Positions 38,011-46,289 are shown, counted from the first letter of the stretch. The stretch is DNA of 64,000 nt from Pseudomonas sp. P818 (GCF_000418555.1 NZ_ATKM01000011.1:186001-250000), one strand, 5' to 3'. Notes: generated by a model not told the origin, from the sequence alone. Numbers and translations are program-made.

Positions 38011-38406
38011 GTGGATAAAGTCGACAAGTCGTTGGACACCTGGCGTGAAGAGCTGACCGACGAGCAGTTCCATGTCTGTCGTCTGGGAGGGACGGAGCGA
38101 CCATTCACCGGTGCCTACCACGACAGCAAGACCCCAGGCATCTACCACTGCGCCTGTTGTGGCGAAGCCCTGTTCGATTCGGACGCCAAGTACGATTCCG
38201 GCAGCGGCTGGCCAAGCTATTTCCAGCCGATCAACGACGAGGTGATCGCCAGCCTCGACGATTACAGCCATGGCATGCATCGCATCGAGGTCAAATGCGC
38301 CAAGTGCGATGCCCATCTGGGGCACGTATTTCCGGACGGCCCGCGGCCGACCGGGCTGCGTTATTGCATCAACTCGCTGTCGCTGAAACTGGTGCCGCGA
38401 GATTGA
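38011..38406 (+). CDS. msrB: Peptide methionine-R-sulfoxide reductase
   Basis: MsrB reduces methionine-R-sulfoxide in damaged proteins using thioredoxin. The 131-residue protein contains two zinc CxxC pairs (CACCGEALF and [10 protein letters not shown]), the GSGWPSYF active-site loop, and the catalytic cysteine in [12 protein letters not shown] chose the GTG at 38011 because a full GAGGAGG ribosome site lies ten bases upstream and the product then matches the family length. The open frame extends 72 codons further upstream without family character. The 281-bp gap to alaA contains no other credible gene. Confidence 0.95.
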   Translation: MDKVDKSLDTWREELTDEQFHVCRLGGTERPFTGAYHDSKTPGIYHCACCGEALFDSDAKYDSGSGWPSYFQPINDEVIASLDDYSHGMHRIEVKCAKCDAHLGHVFPDGPRPTGLRYCINSLSLKLVPRD

Positions 38407-38413
38407 TTACGGC

Positions 38414-38440
38414 GCGCCAGGCACCTTGCGTGCCTGGCGC
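38414..38440. terminator. Hairpin between msrB and the small PA1571-type gene
   Basis: A 10-bp stem GCGCCAGGCA / TGCCTGGCGC (38414-38423 and 38431-38440). It lies between convergent stops. There is only a weak T-tail, so termination strength is uncertain. Confidence 0.5.
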
Positions 38441-38447
38441 TTAGGGT

Positions 38448-38615
38448 TCAACCCTGCTGCTCTAAAGGCTGGCGGCTTTCTTCCAGGGCGTTGCAGGCTT
38501 GCTGAATCATGTCTTCGGTGATCGGCACTTCGCGGCCCTGACCATCGATGATAAAACCCACCGGCGCATGCGATTGCTGGGGGGCGGGATGTTGGGCATT
38601 GTCTTGCAAGCTCAT
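38448..38615 (-). CDS. Small conserved protein, PA1571-like
   Basis: A 55-residue soluble protein. The conserved-looking part is the C-terminal half: GFIIDGQGREVPITEDMIQQACNALEES. I believe it belongs to the small Pseudomonas family typified by PA1571, which in P. aeruginosa also neighbours the NAD-kinase-like gene (PA1572); that placement supports the call. I chose the ATG at 38615 because GAGGAG lies seven bases upstream. Function unknown. Its upstream region, shared with the divergent NAD-kinase-like gene, holds a MITE-like repeat. Confidence 0.75.
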   Translation of the reverse strand: MSLQDNAQHPAPQQSHAPVGFIIDGQGREVPITEDMIQQACNALEESRQPLEQQG

Positions 38616-38682
38616 GGCCTGTCTCCTCATCGGTGATGCGCGCCAGTCTAGGACATCCAGATGAAGGCGCGGTGACAGCTGG

Positions 38683-38822
38683 GAACCTGCTCAAAGTCTG
38701 CTGCGCGTCGGCCATGCTGCGTTGAAATCGGGCTCATAAAGCTCATTTACTACTCGTAAACTCCGCTTCTTCGCCCAATTTCGCCTTGCCTGGCTCTAGC
38801 TCGCGATACTTTAAGCAGATTC
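38683..38822. mobile_element. MITE-like repeat, copy C (between divergent genes)
   Basis: A 140-bp element. Ends GAACCTGCTCAAAGT (38683-38697) and the complement of ACTTTAAGCAGATTC (38808-38822) match at 13 of 15 bases. The interior shares GCCATGCTGCGTT, GCTCATTTAC and CTCGTAAACTCCGC with copies at 19.2 kb and 44.2 kb, although the ends differ from theirs. No coding capacity. It lies 67 bp upstream of the small PA1571-type gene and 83 bp upstream of the NAD-kinase-like gene. Confidence 0.65.
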
Positions 38823-38905
38823 CATGACGGCGGAACTCCGTCACAAAACACATAGCGAAAGTCGTATTGCAGGCTGCGTGCCAGCCTGTGTGAAACGAGG
38901 AATAC

Positions 38906-40021
38906 ATGGCGCGTTTTCGTATCGGTCTGATCATCAATCCACTGGCCGGGCTGGGTGGCCCGGCCGCGTTCAAGGGCAGCGACGGCATGGCCGAGCAGGC
39001 GCTGGCCCTGGGTGTCGAGGCAAGAGCCGCACAGCGCACACGCACCGCCCTGGAGCAGCTGCTGGCCCTGCGCGAGCGCATCGAATTCGTCAGCTACCCG
39101 GGGGCGATGGGTGGCGAGCTATTGGCGCAGATGGGCTTCGAGCATCGTTTGCTGGGTGAGTTGGGCGAGGGCGCGACCACCGCCGAAGATACCCGCCGTG
39201 CGGTGCGGCAACTGCAGGATGCCGGCGTGGCACTGATTCTGTTCGCTGGCGGTGACGGTACTGCGCGTGATGTCTGTGCGGTGGTGAACGCGTCGCAGCC
39301 TGTGCTGGGCATTCCGGCAGGGGTGAAGATCCAGTCCGGCGTCTATGCCATCAGCCCGCGGGCGGCGGGCGAGCTCACCGCTCGCCTGGTCGAGGGCGGC
39401 CTGGTGCGTCTGGCCAGCGGCGAGGTTCGCGATATCGACGAGGCTGCCCTGCGCGAGGGGCGTGTCACCGCGCGCTGGTATGGCGAGCTGTGCGTACCCC
39501 AGGAGGGCGGTTATGTGCAGGCGGTCAAGCAGGGGGGGATGGAATCCGAAGAGCTGGTGCTGGCCGACCTGGCCGCCTGGCTGGAGAGTGAATGGGAGCC
39601 GGGCGTTCGCTACGTGTTCGGTCCCGGCTCGACGCTGCATGGCCTGGCGCAGAATCTGGGGCTGGAAACTACCTTGCTCGGTGTCGATGTGATCGAGGAT
39701 GGCCAGGTGATCGCCCAAGACGTCAATGAAGCCCAGCTATTCGCCCTGGTCGATGGGCACCCGGCTTATCTGTTGGTCACTGCAATCGGCGGTCAGGGGC
39801 ATATCATCGGTCGCGGCAATCAGCAGATCAGCCCGCGGGTGTTGCGCGCCGTCGGCCTGGAGCGCCTGCGGGTGGTGGCGACCAAGCGCAAGCTGGCGAC
39901 GCTTGAGGGCCGGCCGCTGCTGGTGGACAGTGGCGACGTGACGCTGGACGATGCCTTCCCTGATGCCGTGCGGGTCTGGGCAGGTTACAAGGAAGAGTTG
40001 CTCTACCCCCTGAGTCGATAG
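38906..40021 (+). CDS. ATP-NAD kinase family protein
   Basis: A 371-residue protein of the NAD/diacylglycerol kinase superfamily. The signature GGDGTARDV is at about residue 114, preceded by the N-terminal IGLIINPLAGLGG. It belongs to the AcoX-like branch and is longer than housekeeping NAD kinase (about 295 residues); PA1572 of P. aeruginosa is the likely orthologue. NAD phosphorylation is plausible but not shown by sequence alone. The ATG at 38906 has a weak GAGGAATAC site upstream. It is the first gene of a five-gene operon; the DUF1287 gene starts nine bases after its stop. Confidence 0.85.
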   Translation: MARFRIGLIINPLAGLGGPAAFKGSDGMAEQALALGVEARAAQRTRTALEQLLALRERIEFVSYPGAMGGELLAQMGFEHRLLGELGEGATTAEDTRRAVRQLQDAGVALILFAGGDGTARDVCAVVNASQPVLGIPAGVKIQSGVYAISPRAAGELTARLVEGGLVRLASGEVRDIDEAALREGRVTARWYGELCVPQEGGYVQAVKQGGMESEELVLADLAAWLESEWEPGVRYVFGPGSTLHGLAQNLGLETTLLGVDVIEDGQVIAQDVNEAQLFALVDGHPAYLLVTAIGGQGHIIGRGNQQISPRVLRAVGLERLRVVATKRKLATLEGRPLLVDSGDVTLDDAFPDAVRVWAGYKEELLYPLSR

Positions 40022-40030
40022 GAGATCGCA

Positions 40031-40621
40031 ATGCGGATGCTGGTTGTACTGCTGGCCTGGGCGCTGGCCCTGGCTGCGCAGGCCATCGAGGCTGACAGGC
40101 TGGTGCTGGATGCGCGCAAGCAGGTCGGCGTGACCCTGAGCTATGACCCGGCCTACCGCCAGTTGAGCTATCCGGGCGGCGACGTGCCCATGGCCACCGG
40201 TGTGTGCACCGACGTGGTGATCCGCGCGCTGCGCCAGCAAGGGCTGGACCTGCAGGAGGCAGTGCATCGCGACATGCGCAGCAATTTTGCCCTTTACCCG
40301 AGAAACTGGGGCCTGAGCCGGCCGGACAGCAATATCGACCACCGTCGCGTGCCCAACCTGATGACCTGGTTCAAGCGTCAGGGCTGGTCGCTGCCGGTCA
40401 GTCAGGACCCTGCGGCTTACCAGGCTGGCGATATCGTCACCTGGGATCTGGGACGCGGCCTGACTCATATCGGCATCGTCAGCGATCGTCAGGCGGCAAA
40501 TGGTGCGCCGCTGATCCTGCACAACATCGGCCGCGGCACGCAGGAGGAAGATATCCTCTTCGCCTACCGCATCACTGGCCATTACCGCCCGCAGGCGCAA
40601 CAGGCGAGTGCCCTGAGATGA
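40031..40621 (+). CDS. DUF1287 domain secreted protein
   Basis: A 196-residue protein with a clear signal peptide (LLAWALALAAQAIEA), so it is likely periplasmic. The DUF1287 region has the conserved YDPAYRQLSYPGGDVP, the cysteine in VCTDVVIRAL, and DIVTWDLGRGLTHIGIVSD. That is a Cys...His arrangement like NlpC/P60-type papain-fold hydrolases, so amidase or peptidase activity on the cell wall is plausible. The ATG at 40031 has AGGAGATCGCA upstream. The stop overlaps the next start as ATGA, so it is translationally coupled to the DCC gene. Confidence 0.88.
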   Translation: MRMLVVLLAWALALAAQAIEADRLVLDARKQVGVTLSYDPAYRQLSYPGGDVPMATGVCTDVVIRALRQQGLDLQEAVHRDMRSNFALYPRNWGLSRPDSNIDHRRVPNLMTWFKRQGWSLPVSQDPAAYQAGDIVTWDLGRGLTHIGIVSDRQAANGAPLILHNIGRGTQEEDILFAYRITGHYRPQAQQASALR

Positions 40622-41052
40622 CGGAGCCTTCGCTACCACCCGGCCTGTCGGCAGGCGAGCGCGTCGTGCTGTTCGACGGCGTCTGCAAGCTGTGCAACGG
40701 CTGGGCGAGGTTCCTTATCCGCCACGACCCCGCGCGGCAGTTTCGCCTGGCGTCCGTGCAGTCCGCCCAGGGGCAGGCGTTGCTGGCCTGGTACGGGCTG
40801 CCGACCGATCGTTTCGACACCATGGCCCTGATCGACGAGGCGGGGCTGCATGTGCGCTCCACGGCGCTGCTGCGAATTCTCTCGCGCTTGCCGCAACCCT
40901 GGCGTGCGCTGAGATTGCTGCGCCTGGTGCCCCGGCCGCTGCGGGATTGGTGTTATGACCGCATTGCGCTGAATCGCTATCGCCTGTTCGGCCGGCATGC
41001 CGTCTGCCTGCTGCCCACGGCCGACCACGCCGAGCGCTTTCTGCATGACTGA
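40618..41052 (+). CDS. DCC (DUF393) family thiol-redox-like protein
   Basis: A 144-residue protein of the DCC family (DUF393), named from the DxxCxxC motif, seen here as FDGVCKLCNGW at about residue 20. The family is distantly thioredoxin-like, and activity is unproven. The rest is basic and has a helical C-terminus (LRDWCYDRIALNRYRLFGR). There is no signal peptide. The ATG at 40618 overlaps the DUF1287 stop (ATGA), and the DoxX-like gene begins eight bases before this stop. DCC with DoxX-like proteins is a recurrent bacterial pairing, which suggests a redox or membrane-linked job. Confidence 0.88.
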   Translation: MTEPSLPPGLSAGERVVLFDGVCKLCNGWARFLIRHDPARQFRLASVQSAQGQALLAWYGLPTDRFDTMALIDEAGLHVRSTALLRILSRLPQPWRALRLLRLVPRPLRDWCYDRIALNRYRLFGRHAVCLLPTADHAERFLHD

Positions 41053-41452
41053 ACGACGGCTGGCGCAGATCGCCTGGCTTGCGCGGCTGGCATTGGCGGC
41101 GGTATTCGTCTGGCATGGTCTGGCACCGAAGATTCTCTGGCTGAGCCCTGACGAGGTGGCGATGATCAGTGCGCACGGCTTGCCCGATCACCCGTTGTTC
41201 GCGCCGGAGCTGATCGCCCGTATCGGAGGCATCGCCGAGGTATTGCTGGGCATCGCGCTGCTGACCATTCGCCGTCAGCGCTGGCCGTTGCTGGTGTCAG
41301 CTACCGTCCTGCTGGTGCTGCTGCTTGATGTTGCGCTGCTGAGCCCCCATCTGTTGATTCAGGCGTTCAACCCGCTGTCCACCAACCTGGCGGCGCTGGC
41401 CCTCTGCGCGGTGGCCTGGCTGGCCGAAGCGCCTGCTACCGCCGACTCCTGA
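41045..41452 (+). CDS. DoxX-like membrane protein
   Basis: A 135-residue integral membrane protein with four hydrophobic segments, resembling the DoxX-like (DUF4267/DoxX) family. Its first helix contains LALAAVFVWHGLAPKI, and a helix near residue 60 has ARIGGIAEVLLGIALL. DoxX-type proteins have been tied to thiol-stress handling and quinone reactions; nothing in the sequence proves a substrate. I chose the ATG at 41045, which overlaps the DCC gene by eight bases. The next gene, an ABC exporter, starts nine bases after the stop. Confidence 0.8.
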   Translation: MTERRLAQIAWLARLALAAVFVWHGLAPKILWLSPDEVAMISAHGLPDHPLFAPELIARIGGIAEVLLGIALLTIRRQRWPLLVSATVLLVLLLDVALLSPHLLIQAFNPLSTNLAALALCAVAWLAEAPATADS

Positions 41453-41460
41453 GGCCCGTC

Positions 41461-43218
41461 ATGACTTCTCTGCTTTCCTCCCGCCAGCGTGGTGCGATAC
41501 GCCTGGCCTGGCGCTTTATCGCGCCTTATCGCGGTCGGGTGCTGGGTGCGCTGCTGGCCTTGCTGTTCACGGCGGCGATCACGCTGTCCATGGGCCAGGG
41601 CATCAAGCTGCTGGTGGACCAGGGCCTGGCGACGCAGTCGCCAGCCGCGTTGCGTCAGTCCCTGCTGCTGTTCTTCGTGCTGGTGCTGGCGCTGGCCTTT
41701 GGCACCTACACGCGCTTCTATCTGGTGTCGTGGATCGGCGAGCGGGTGGTGGCCGATATTCGCCGGCGGGTGTTCGATCACCTGATCGAGCTGCATCCCG
41801 GCTTCTACGAGAGCAATCGCAGCTCGGAAATCCAGTCGCGGCTGACCGCCGATACGACGCTGCTGCAGTCGGTGATCGGCTCGTCGCTGTCGATGGCGCT
41901 ACGCAACCTGATCATGCTGATCGGCGGCAGCGTGTTGCTGGTGATCACCAACCCGAAACTCAGCGGTATCGTCCTGCTGGCCCTGCCGCTGGTGGTGGCA
42001 CCGATCCTGCTGTTCGGCCGCCGTGTGCGCGCGCTGTCGCGGCAGAGCCAGGACCGCGTGGCCGATGTCGGCAGCTACGTCGGCGAGGTGTTGGGACAGA
42101 TCAAGACGGTGCAGGCCTACAACCACCAGAACGAGGACAAACGACGCTTTGGCGAGTCCGCCGAGGCCGCTTTCGATGTCGCGCGTAAACGCATCGCTCA
42201 GCGTTCCTGGCTGATCACCGTAGTCATCGTGCTGGTACTCGGGGCGGTGGGCGTCATGCTCTGGGTTGGCGGCATGGACGTGATCGCCGGGCGCATTTCC
42301 GGCGGCGAGCTGGCGGCCTTCGTGTTCTACAGCCTGATCGTCGGCTCGTCCTTCGGCACCCTGAGCGAGGTGATCGGCGAGCTGCAGCGCGCGGCCGGAG
42401 CGGCGGAGCGTATTGGCGAACTGCTGCGCTCCAGCAATACCATCGTCGCGCCGGAGCAGCCTCAGCATCTGCCGCAGCCGGTGCGTGGGCGTATCGAGTT
42501 GCAGGGCGTGCGTTTCGCCTATCCGTCGCGCCCCGACAGCTACGCCATCGATGGCATCGACCTGCAGGTGGCGGCCGGTGAAACGCTGGCGCTGGTCGGG
42601 CCGTCCGGAGCGGGCAAATCGACGCTGTTCGATCTGCTGCTGCGCTTTTTCGACCCGCAGGCCGGGCGCATCCTCATTGACGGTGTGCCGATCGATCAGC
42701 TCGATCCGCGCGAGCTGCGCGCCTGCTTCGCTCTGGTGTCGCAGAATCCGGCGCTGTTCTTCGGTTCGGTGGAGGACAATATTCGCTATGGCCGACTCGA
42801 TGCCACTCGGGCAGAGGTAGAAGCGGCCGCGCGGGCAGCGCATGCCCACGAGTTCATCGAGCGTCTGCCGCAGGGGTATCAGACCCATCTCGGCGAAGCA
42901 GGTCTGGGACTTTCCGGCGGGCAGCGCCAGCGTCTGGCGATTGCCCGGGCATTGCTGGCCGATGCGCCGATCCTGCTGCTCGACGAGGCCACCAGCGCCC
43001 TGGATGCCGAGAGCGAACACCTGATCCAGCAGGCACTGCCGTCGCTGATGGCCGGGCGCACCACCCTGGTGATCGCCCATCGTCTGGCCACGGTGAAACA
43101 GGCGGACCGCATCGCCGTGGTGGAACAGGGGCGCCTGGCGGCCATTGGCTGCCATGCCGAGCTGATCGAAAGCAGTTCGCTTTATGCGCGCCTGGCGGAG
43201 CTGCAGTTCGGCAACTAG
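41461..43218 (+). CDS. ABC exporter, fused membrane and ATPase domains (MsbA-related)
   Basis: A 585-residue half-transporter. The six-helix exporter domain (residues 20-300) precedes the ATPase domain, which has Walker A GPSGAGKST (about residue 380), signature LSGGQRQRLAIARALL, Walker B ILLLDEATSALD and the H-loop in IAHRLATV. It belongs to the MsbA-related group common in proteobacteria, distinct from MsbA itself; the substrate may be a lipid or drug-like molecule. It is the last gene of the five-gene operon starting at 38906. Its end overlaps the convergent DMT exporter by four bases. Confidence 0.9.
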   Translation: MTSLLSSRQRGAIRLAWRFIAPYRGRVLGALLALLFTAAITLSMGQGIKLLVDQGLATQSPAALRQSLLLFFVLVLALAFGTYTRFYLVSWIGERVVADIRRRVFDHLIELHPGFYESNRSSEIQSRLTADTTLLQSVIGSSLSMALRNLIMLIGGSVLLVITNPKLSGIVLLALPLVVAPILLFGRRVRALSRQSQDRVADVGSYVGEVLGQIKTVQAYNHQNEDKRRFGESAEAAFDVARKRIAQRSWLITVVIVLVLGAVGVMLWVGGMDVIAGRISGGELAAFVFYSLIVGSSFGTLSEVIGELQRAAGAAERIGELLRSSNTIVAPEQPQHLPQPVRGRIELQGVRFAYPSRPDSYAIDGIDLQVAAGETLALVGPSGAGKSTLFDLLLRFFDPQAGRILIDGVPIDQLDPRELRACFALVSQNPALFFGSVEDNIRYGRLDATRAEVEAAARAAHAHEFIERLPQGYQTHLGEAGLGLSGGQRQRLAIARALLADAPILLLDEATSALDAESEHLIQQALPSLMAGRTTLVIAHRLATVKQADRIAVVEQGRLAAIGCHAELIESSSLYARLAELQFGN

Positions 43219-44066
43219 CGCTTGGGCCTGATAGTGGCGGCGGCGCCGGCCGAGGCGACGATGATCGCGCCGACGGCCAGCCACTGGCCCCAGAGCAGCT
43301 TCTCGCCGAGAAAAGCCAGGCCGCACATGGCTGCGATTGCCGGCTCCAGGCTCATCAACACGCTGAAGGTGCGCGCTGGCAGGCGCGTCAGAGCCACCAT
43401 CTCCAGGCTGTAGGGCAGGGCTGAGGACAGCACTGCGACGCCTAAGGCAATGGGCAGCAGGTCGACGTTGAGCAGATCGCTGCCTGCGTGCCAGGCGCCG
43501 ATGGGCAGCACCAGCAACGCGGCGACCCAGGTGCCCAGCGCGACGGTGTGGCGGCCATGCTGCGCGCCGGCTTTCTGCCCGAAGATGATGTATAGCGCCC
43601 AACAGATGCCTGCGCCAAGGGCCAGAGCCGCGCCGAGTGGATCGATGGCACTCTGCGTGGCGCCAGTTGGCAGGAGCATCCACAGGCCGATGACGGCAAG
43701 GATCACCCAGACGAAATCCAGCAGGCGGCGCGAGGAGAACAGCGCCAGGGCCAGCGGGCCGGTGAACTCCAGTGCTACGGCGATACCCAGCGGGATGCTC
43801 TGCAATGACATGTAGAACAGCAGATTCATGCCGCCCAGCGCCAGGCCGTAGGCAAGCAACGCCTGGCACTTGCGCAGGTCCAGCTTGGCACGCCAGGGCT
43901 GCATCACCAGCGACAGAATAATGGCACCTAGCACCAGGCGTAGGGTGGTCGTGCCTTCGGCGCCGACTATCGGGAACAGGTTCTTGGCCAGCGACGCGCC
44001 GCTCTGGATCGAAACCATGGCCACCACGAGCAGCGCGATGGGGGCGAGAAGGGCGGAGCGTGGCAT
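43215..44066 (-). CDS. EamA/DMT family exporter (RhtA-like)
   Basis: A 283-residue membrane protein with ten predicted helices in two EamA repeats (for example AVALEFTGPLALALFSSRR in the first and FSVLMSLEPAIAAMCGLAFLGEKL in the second). It resembles RhtA, which exports threonine and homoserine; an amino-acid efflux role is plausible. The start ATG at 44066 begins MPRSALLAPIALLVV. The gap upstream contains the terminator of ppnP and a MITE-like repeat, so its promoter must lie in the short space between or be supplied from within that region. Confidence 0.85.
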   Translation of the reverse strand: MPRSALLAPIALLVVAMVSIQSGASLAKNLFPIVGAEGTTTLRLVLGAIILSLVMQPWRAKLDLRKCQALLAYGLALGGMNLLFYMSLQSIPLGIAVALEFTGPLALALFSSRRLLDFVWVILAVIGLWMLLPTGATQSAIDPLGAALALGAGICWALYIIFGQKAGAQHGRHTVALGTWVAALLVLPIGAWHAGSDLLNVDLLPIALGVAVLSSALPYSLEMVALTRLPARTFSVLMSLEPAIAAMCGLAFLGEKLLWGQWLAVGAIIVASAGAAATIRPKR

Positions 44067-44093
44067 GGGTGGGTGTCCTGATGGTGATCAAAG

Positions 44094-44118
44094 AAAAAAC
44101 CGGCCGCTGGGGCCGGTT
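44094..44118 (-). terminator. Terminator of ppnP, displaced by a MITE-like repeat
   Basis: The stem AACCGGCC / GGCCGGTT (44098-44105 with 44111-44118), read on the reverse strand, is followed by a run of Ts. It lies about 210 bp past the ppnP stop, with the MITE-like repeat filling the space between. Confidence 0.75.
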
Positions 44119-44137
44119 CTTGAAACGCTTTGCGGCT

Positions 44138-44327
44138 GCCAGGCCTTTGAAAAACGTAGGCGAGGCAGGCAAGACAATACCGATGGCGGCCCCGCAAAAG
44201 CGACCGAAAAACGGTCGGAGTCGCGCTCGACTTTACGAGCTGTAAATGAGCATTTTGACTGGGCTCGCACGCGAGGTCGTTTTTAACGCGGGATTGCCAA
44301 CGCAGGTAGTTTTTTAAACGGCCTGTT
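44138..44327. mobile_element. MITE-like repeat, copy B (ppnP 3' end)
   Basis: A 190-bp element, inverted relative to copy A. Right end (reverse complement) TAACAGGCCGTTTAAAAAAC and left end CCAGGCCTTTGAAAAACG are imperfect inverted repeats. The interior shares CTACCTGCGTTG, GCGTTAAAAAC, CAAAATGCTCATTTACAGC and GGCCGCCATCGGTATTG with copy A at high identity, so both come from one family. A small hairpin CGACCG / CGGTCG lies at 44201-44217. It lies between ppnP and that gene's terminator, and the ppnP TAA overlaps the repeat end. Confidence 0.7.
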
Positions 44328-44607
44328 AGCGGTATTCGCAGAGGTAGGCGGTATCCACGGCCACCTTGAGCTGGAACTTGCTGTTGGCCTCGACGGTGAA
44401 CTGGCTGCCGGCTTCATAGGTGTTCCAGCTGTCGCTGCCCGGCAGTTTCACGGTCAGGGCACCGGCCACTACATGCATGACTTCCAGCTGGCTGGTGCCG
44501 AACTCGTATTCGCCCGGGGCCATCACACCGATGGTGGCGGGGCCTTCGGCCATGGCGAAGCCGATGGATTTGACGGTGCCGTCGAAGTACTCGTTGACCT
44601 TGAACAT
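44326..44607 (-). CDS. ppnP: Pyrimidine/purine nucleoside phosphorylase
   Basis: A 93-residue cupin-fold protein of the DUF1255 (YaiE) family. E. coli PpnP splits many nucleosides with phosphate. Diagnostic parts are [27 protein letters not shown] and [18 protein letters not shown] at the end. I chose the ATG at 44607 because GAGGAATCGCAG is directly upstream; a 33-residue in-frame extension has no family character. The TAA stop overlaps the end of a MITE-like repeat, and the terminator lies beyond it. Confidence 0.94.
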   Translation of the reverse strand: MFKVNEYFDGTVKSIGFAMAEGPATIGVMAPGEYEFGTSQLEVMHVVAGALTVKLPGSDSWNTYEAGSQFTVEANSKFQLKVAVDTAYLCEYR

Positions 44608-44746
44608 CTGCGATTCCTCAGAGGGGGGGTGAATAGATTGCCGGGAGCCGTTCGTAACATCGCCTTGCGACGGGACGAAGAGTGGCTGCCATAAGTGGCG
44701 GATCATAAAAGGCTCGCCAGTATGCCCAAGCGGCTTTTCTTCGTCA

Positions 44747-45295
44747 TCAGTCTTTGAGCGGCAGCACCAGCGGCAGCAGGCGCGCGGTATTACGGGCGTC
44801 CTCGAGGGCTCGGTGCTGTTGCCCCTGAAAGTGCATGCCGGCCAGCTGCAGTGCGCTGTGCAGGCCGACCGGGCGTTGCAGTTGGCGGGCCTTGGCGAAT
44901 GCCTGTTTCAGATTTAGATGGGGCACGTCAGCCAGCAGGCTGTGCACCTGATGCCGACGCCATTCCTGCTCCAGCTGGCGGCGGTCGTAGTCGCCCCAAC
45001 TGCTCCAGCCGACCAGGCGCGGTGCATGCTGCGTCAGCCAGCGCTCGAACTGGGTCCAGACCTGTGGCATTGGCGCGGCGCTGTCGATATCGGGCTGGGT
45101 GATGTGGGTGAGCTCGCGGCAGAAGTCGGTCAGGCATGGGCGCCGCTGTGGTTTGACGAAGCGCTGGAAGTGATCGCGCTCGTGGCCGTCAGCGCCGACC
45201 AGGCTGGCACCGATCTCGATGATTTCCATTTCCTCCATCGGCCAGCCACCTTCGTCGGTCGTGGCTTCCAGGTCGATGACCAACCAATGTCCCAT
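44747..45295 (-). CDS. DEDDh-type 3'-5' exonuclease family protein
   Basis: A 182-residue exonuclease-fold protein. Motifs: [10 protein letters not shown] (ExoI) at about residue 6, [12 protein letters not shown] (ExoII, about 105) and [13 protein letters not shown] (ExoIII with the catalytic His, about 160). The layout is like the ERI-1/KapD group of short RNA/DNA exonucleases. It is likely cytoplasmic. I chose the ATG at 45295 because TAGGAGCGCCA is upstream; the longer frame of 26 residues lacks support. The natural substrate is unknown. It is divergent from the dehydrogenase gene at 45417. Confidence 0.88.
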   Translation of the reverse strand: MGHWLVIDLEATTDEGGWPMEEMEIIEIGASLVGADGHERDHFQRFVKPQRRPCLTDFCRELTHITQPDIDSAAPMPQVWTQFERWLTQHAPRLVGWSSWGDYDRRQLEQEWRRHQVHSLLADVPHLNLKQAFAKARQLQRPVGLHSALQLAGMHFQGQQHRALEDARNTARLLPLVLPLKD

Positions 45296-45416
45296 TGGCG
45301 CTCCTAATCGTTCGCAAGGCCTCGCTCGGGGCCGATTGGCAGGCAGTATGGAAGGCCTTTCCGGCCAGGGCAAACGTCGTGTTAGGCTCTGCGGCCTATG
45401 TCCGCAGGAGGTTGTT

Positions 45417-46289
45417 ATGGCAAAGGTCGCATTTATCGGCTTGGGCGTTATGGGGTATCCGATGGCCGGGCATCTTGCCCGTAAGGGGCATCAGGTGACG
45501 GTCTATAACCGTTCGCCCGGCAAGGCCGAGCAGTGGGTGGCGGAATATGCCGGCAGCAGCGCGCCGACCCCGCGCGAGGCGGCGGCAGGGGCCGAGCTGG
45601 TGATGTGTTGCGTCGGCAACGATGACGACCTGCGCAGCGTGATTCTGGGTGAGCAGGGTGCCTTTGCCGGTATGGCACCGGGCGCCATTCTGGTCGACCA
45701 CACCACCGCTTCGGCCGATGTGGCGCGCGAGCTGGCGGCTGTCGCCGTCAAGCGTGGTCTGGGATTTCTCGATGCGCCGGTGTCCGGTGGTCAGGCCGGT
45801 GCGGTCAACGGCGTGCTGACCGTGATGGTCGGTGGTGAGCAGCAAGCCTATGAAGCGGCAGAGCCCGTGATCCAGTGCTATGCGCGCATGATGCGGCTGA
45901 TGGGGCCGGCCGGCAGTGGCCAGTTGAGCAAGATGGTCAACCAGATCTGCATCGCCGGCCTGGTGCAGGGGCTGGCCGAGGCCTTGAACTTCGCGCAGTG
46001 CGCAGGGCTGGATGGCCATGCGGTAGTCGACGTGATCAGCAAGGGGGCGGCGCAGTCGTGGCAGATGGAAAATCGCTACAAGACAATGCTGGCCGGCGAG
46101 TTCGACTTCGGCTTTGCGGTCGACTGGATGCGCAAGGACCTTTCCATCGTGCTCGAGGAGTCGCGTCGCAATGGCGCGCAGCTACCGGTGACAGCGCTGG
46201 TCGATCAGTTCTATGCCGACGTTCAGGGCATGGGCGGCGGGCGCTGGGATACTTCGAGCCTGCTGGCGCGTCTGCAGCGTAACCGCTGA
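45417..46289 (+). CDS. NAD(P)-dependent beta-hydroxyacid dehydrogenase family
   Basis: A 290-residue dehydrogenase of the 3-hydroxyisobutyrate / tartronate semialdehyde reductase family. The Rossmann motif is [12 protein letters not shown] at the N-terminus. The substrate-binding segment [14 protein letters not shown] is at about residue 120 and the catalytic lysine is in [11 protein letters not shown] at about residue 170. The true substrate could be 3-hydroxyisobutyrate or a small semialdehyde. The ATG at 45417 is preceded by a perfect AGGAGG with five spacer bases, which fixes the start. In P. aeruginosa a similar gene (PA1576) occupies the same place near gltA. Confidence 0.9.
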   Translation: MAKVAFIGLGVMGYPMAGHLARKGHQVTVYNRSPGKAEQWVAEYAGSSAPTPREAAAGAELVMCCVGNDDDLRSVILGEQGAFAGMAPGAILVDHTTASADVARELAAVAVKRGLGFLDAPVSGGQAGAVNGVLTVMVGGEQQAYEAAEPVIQCYARMMRLMGPAGSGQLSKMVNQICIAGLVQGLAEALNFAQCAGLDGHAVVDVISKGAAQSWQMENRYKTMLAGEFDFGFAVDWMRKDLSIVLEESRRNGAQLPVTALVDQFYADVQGMGGGRWDTSSLLARLQRNR

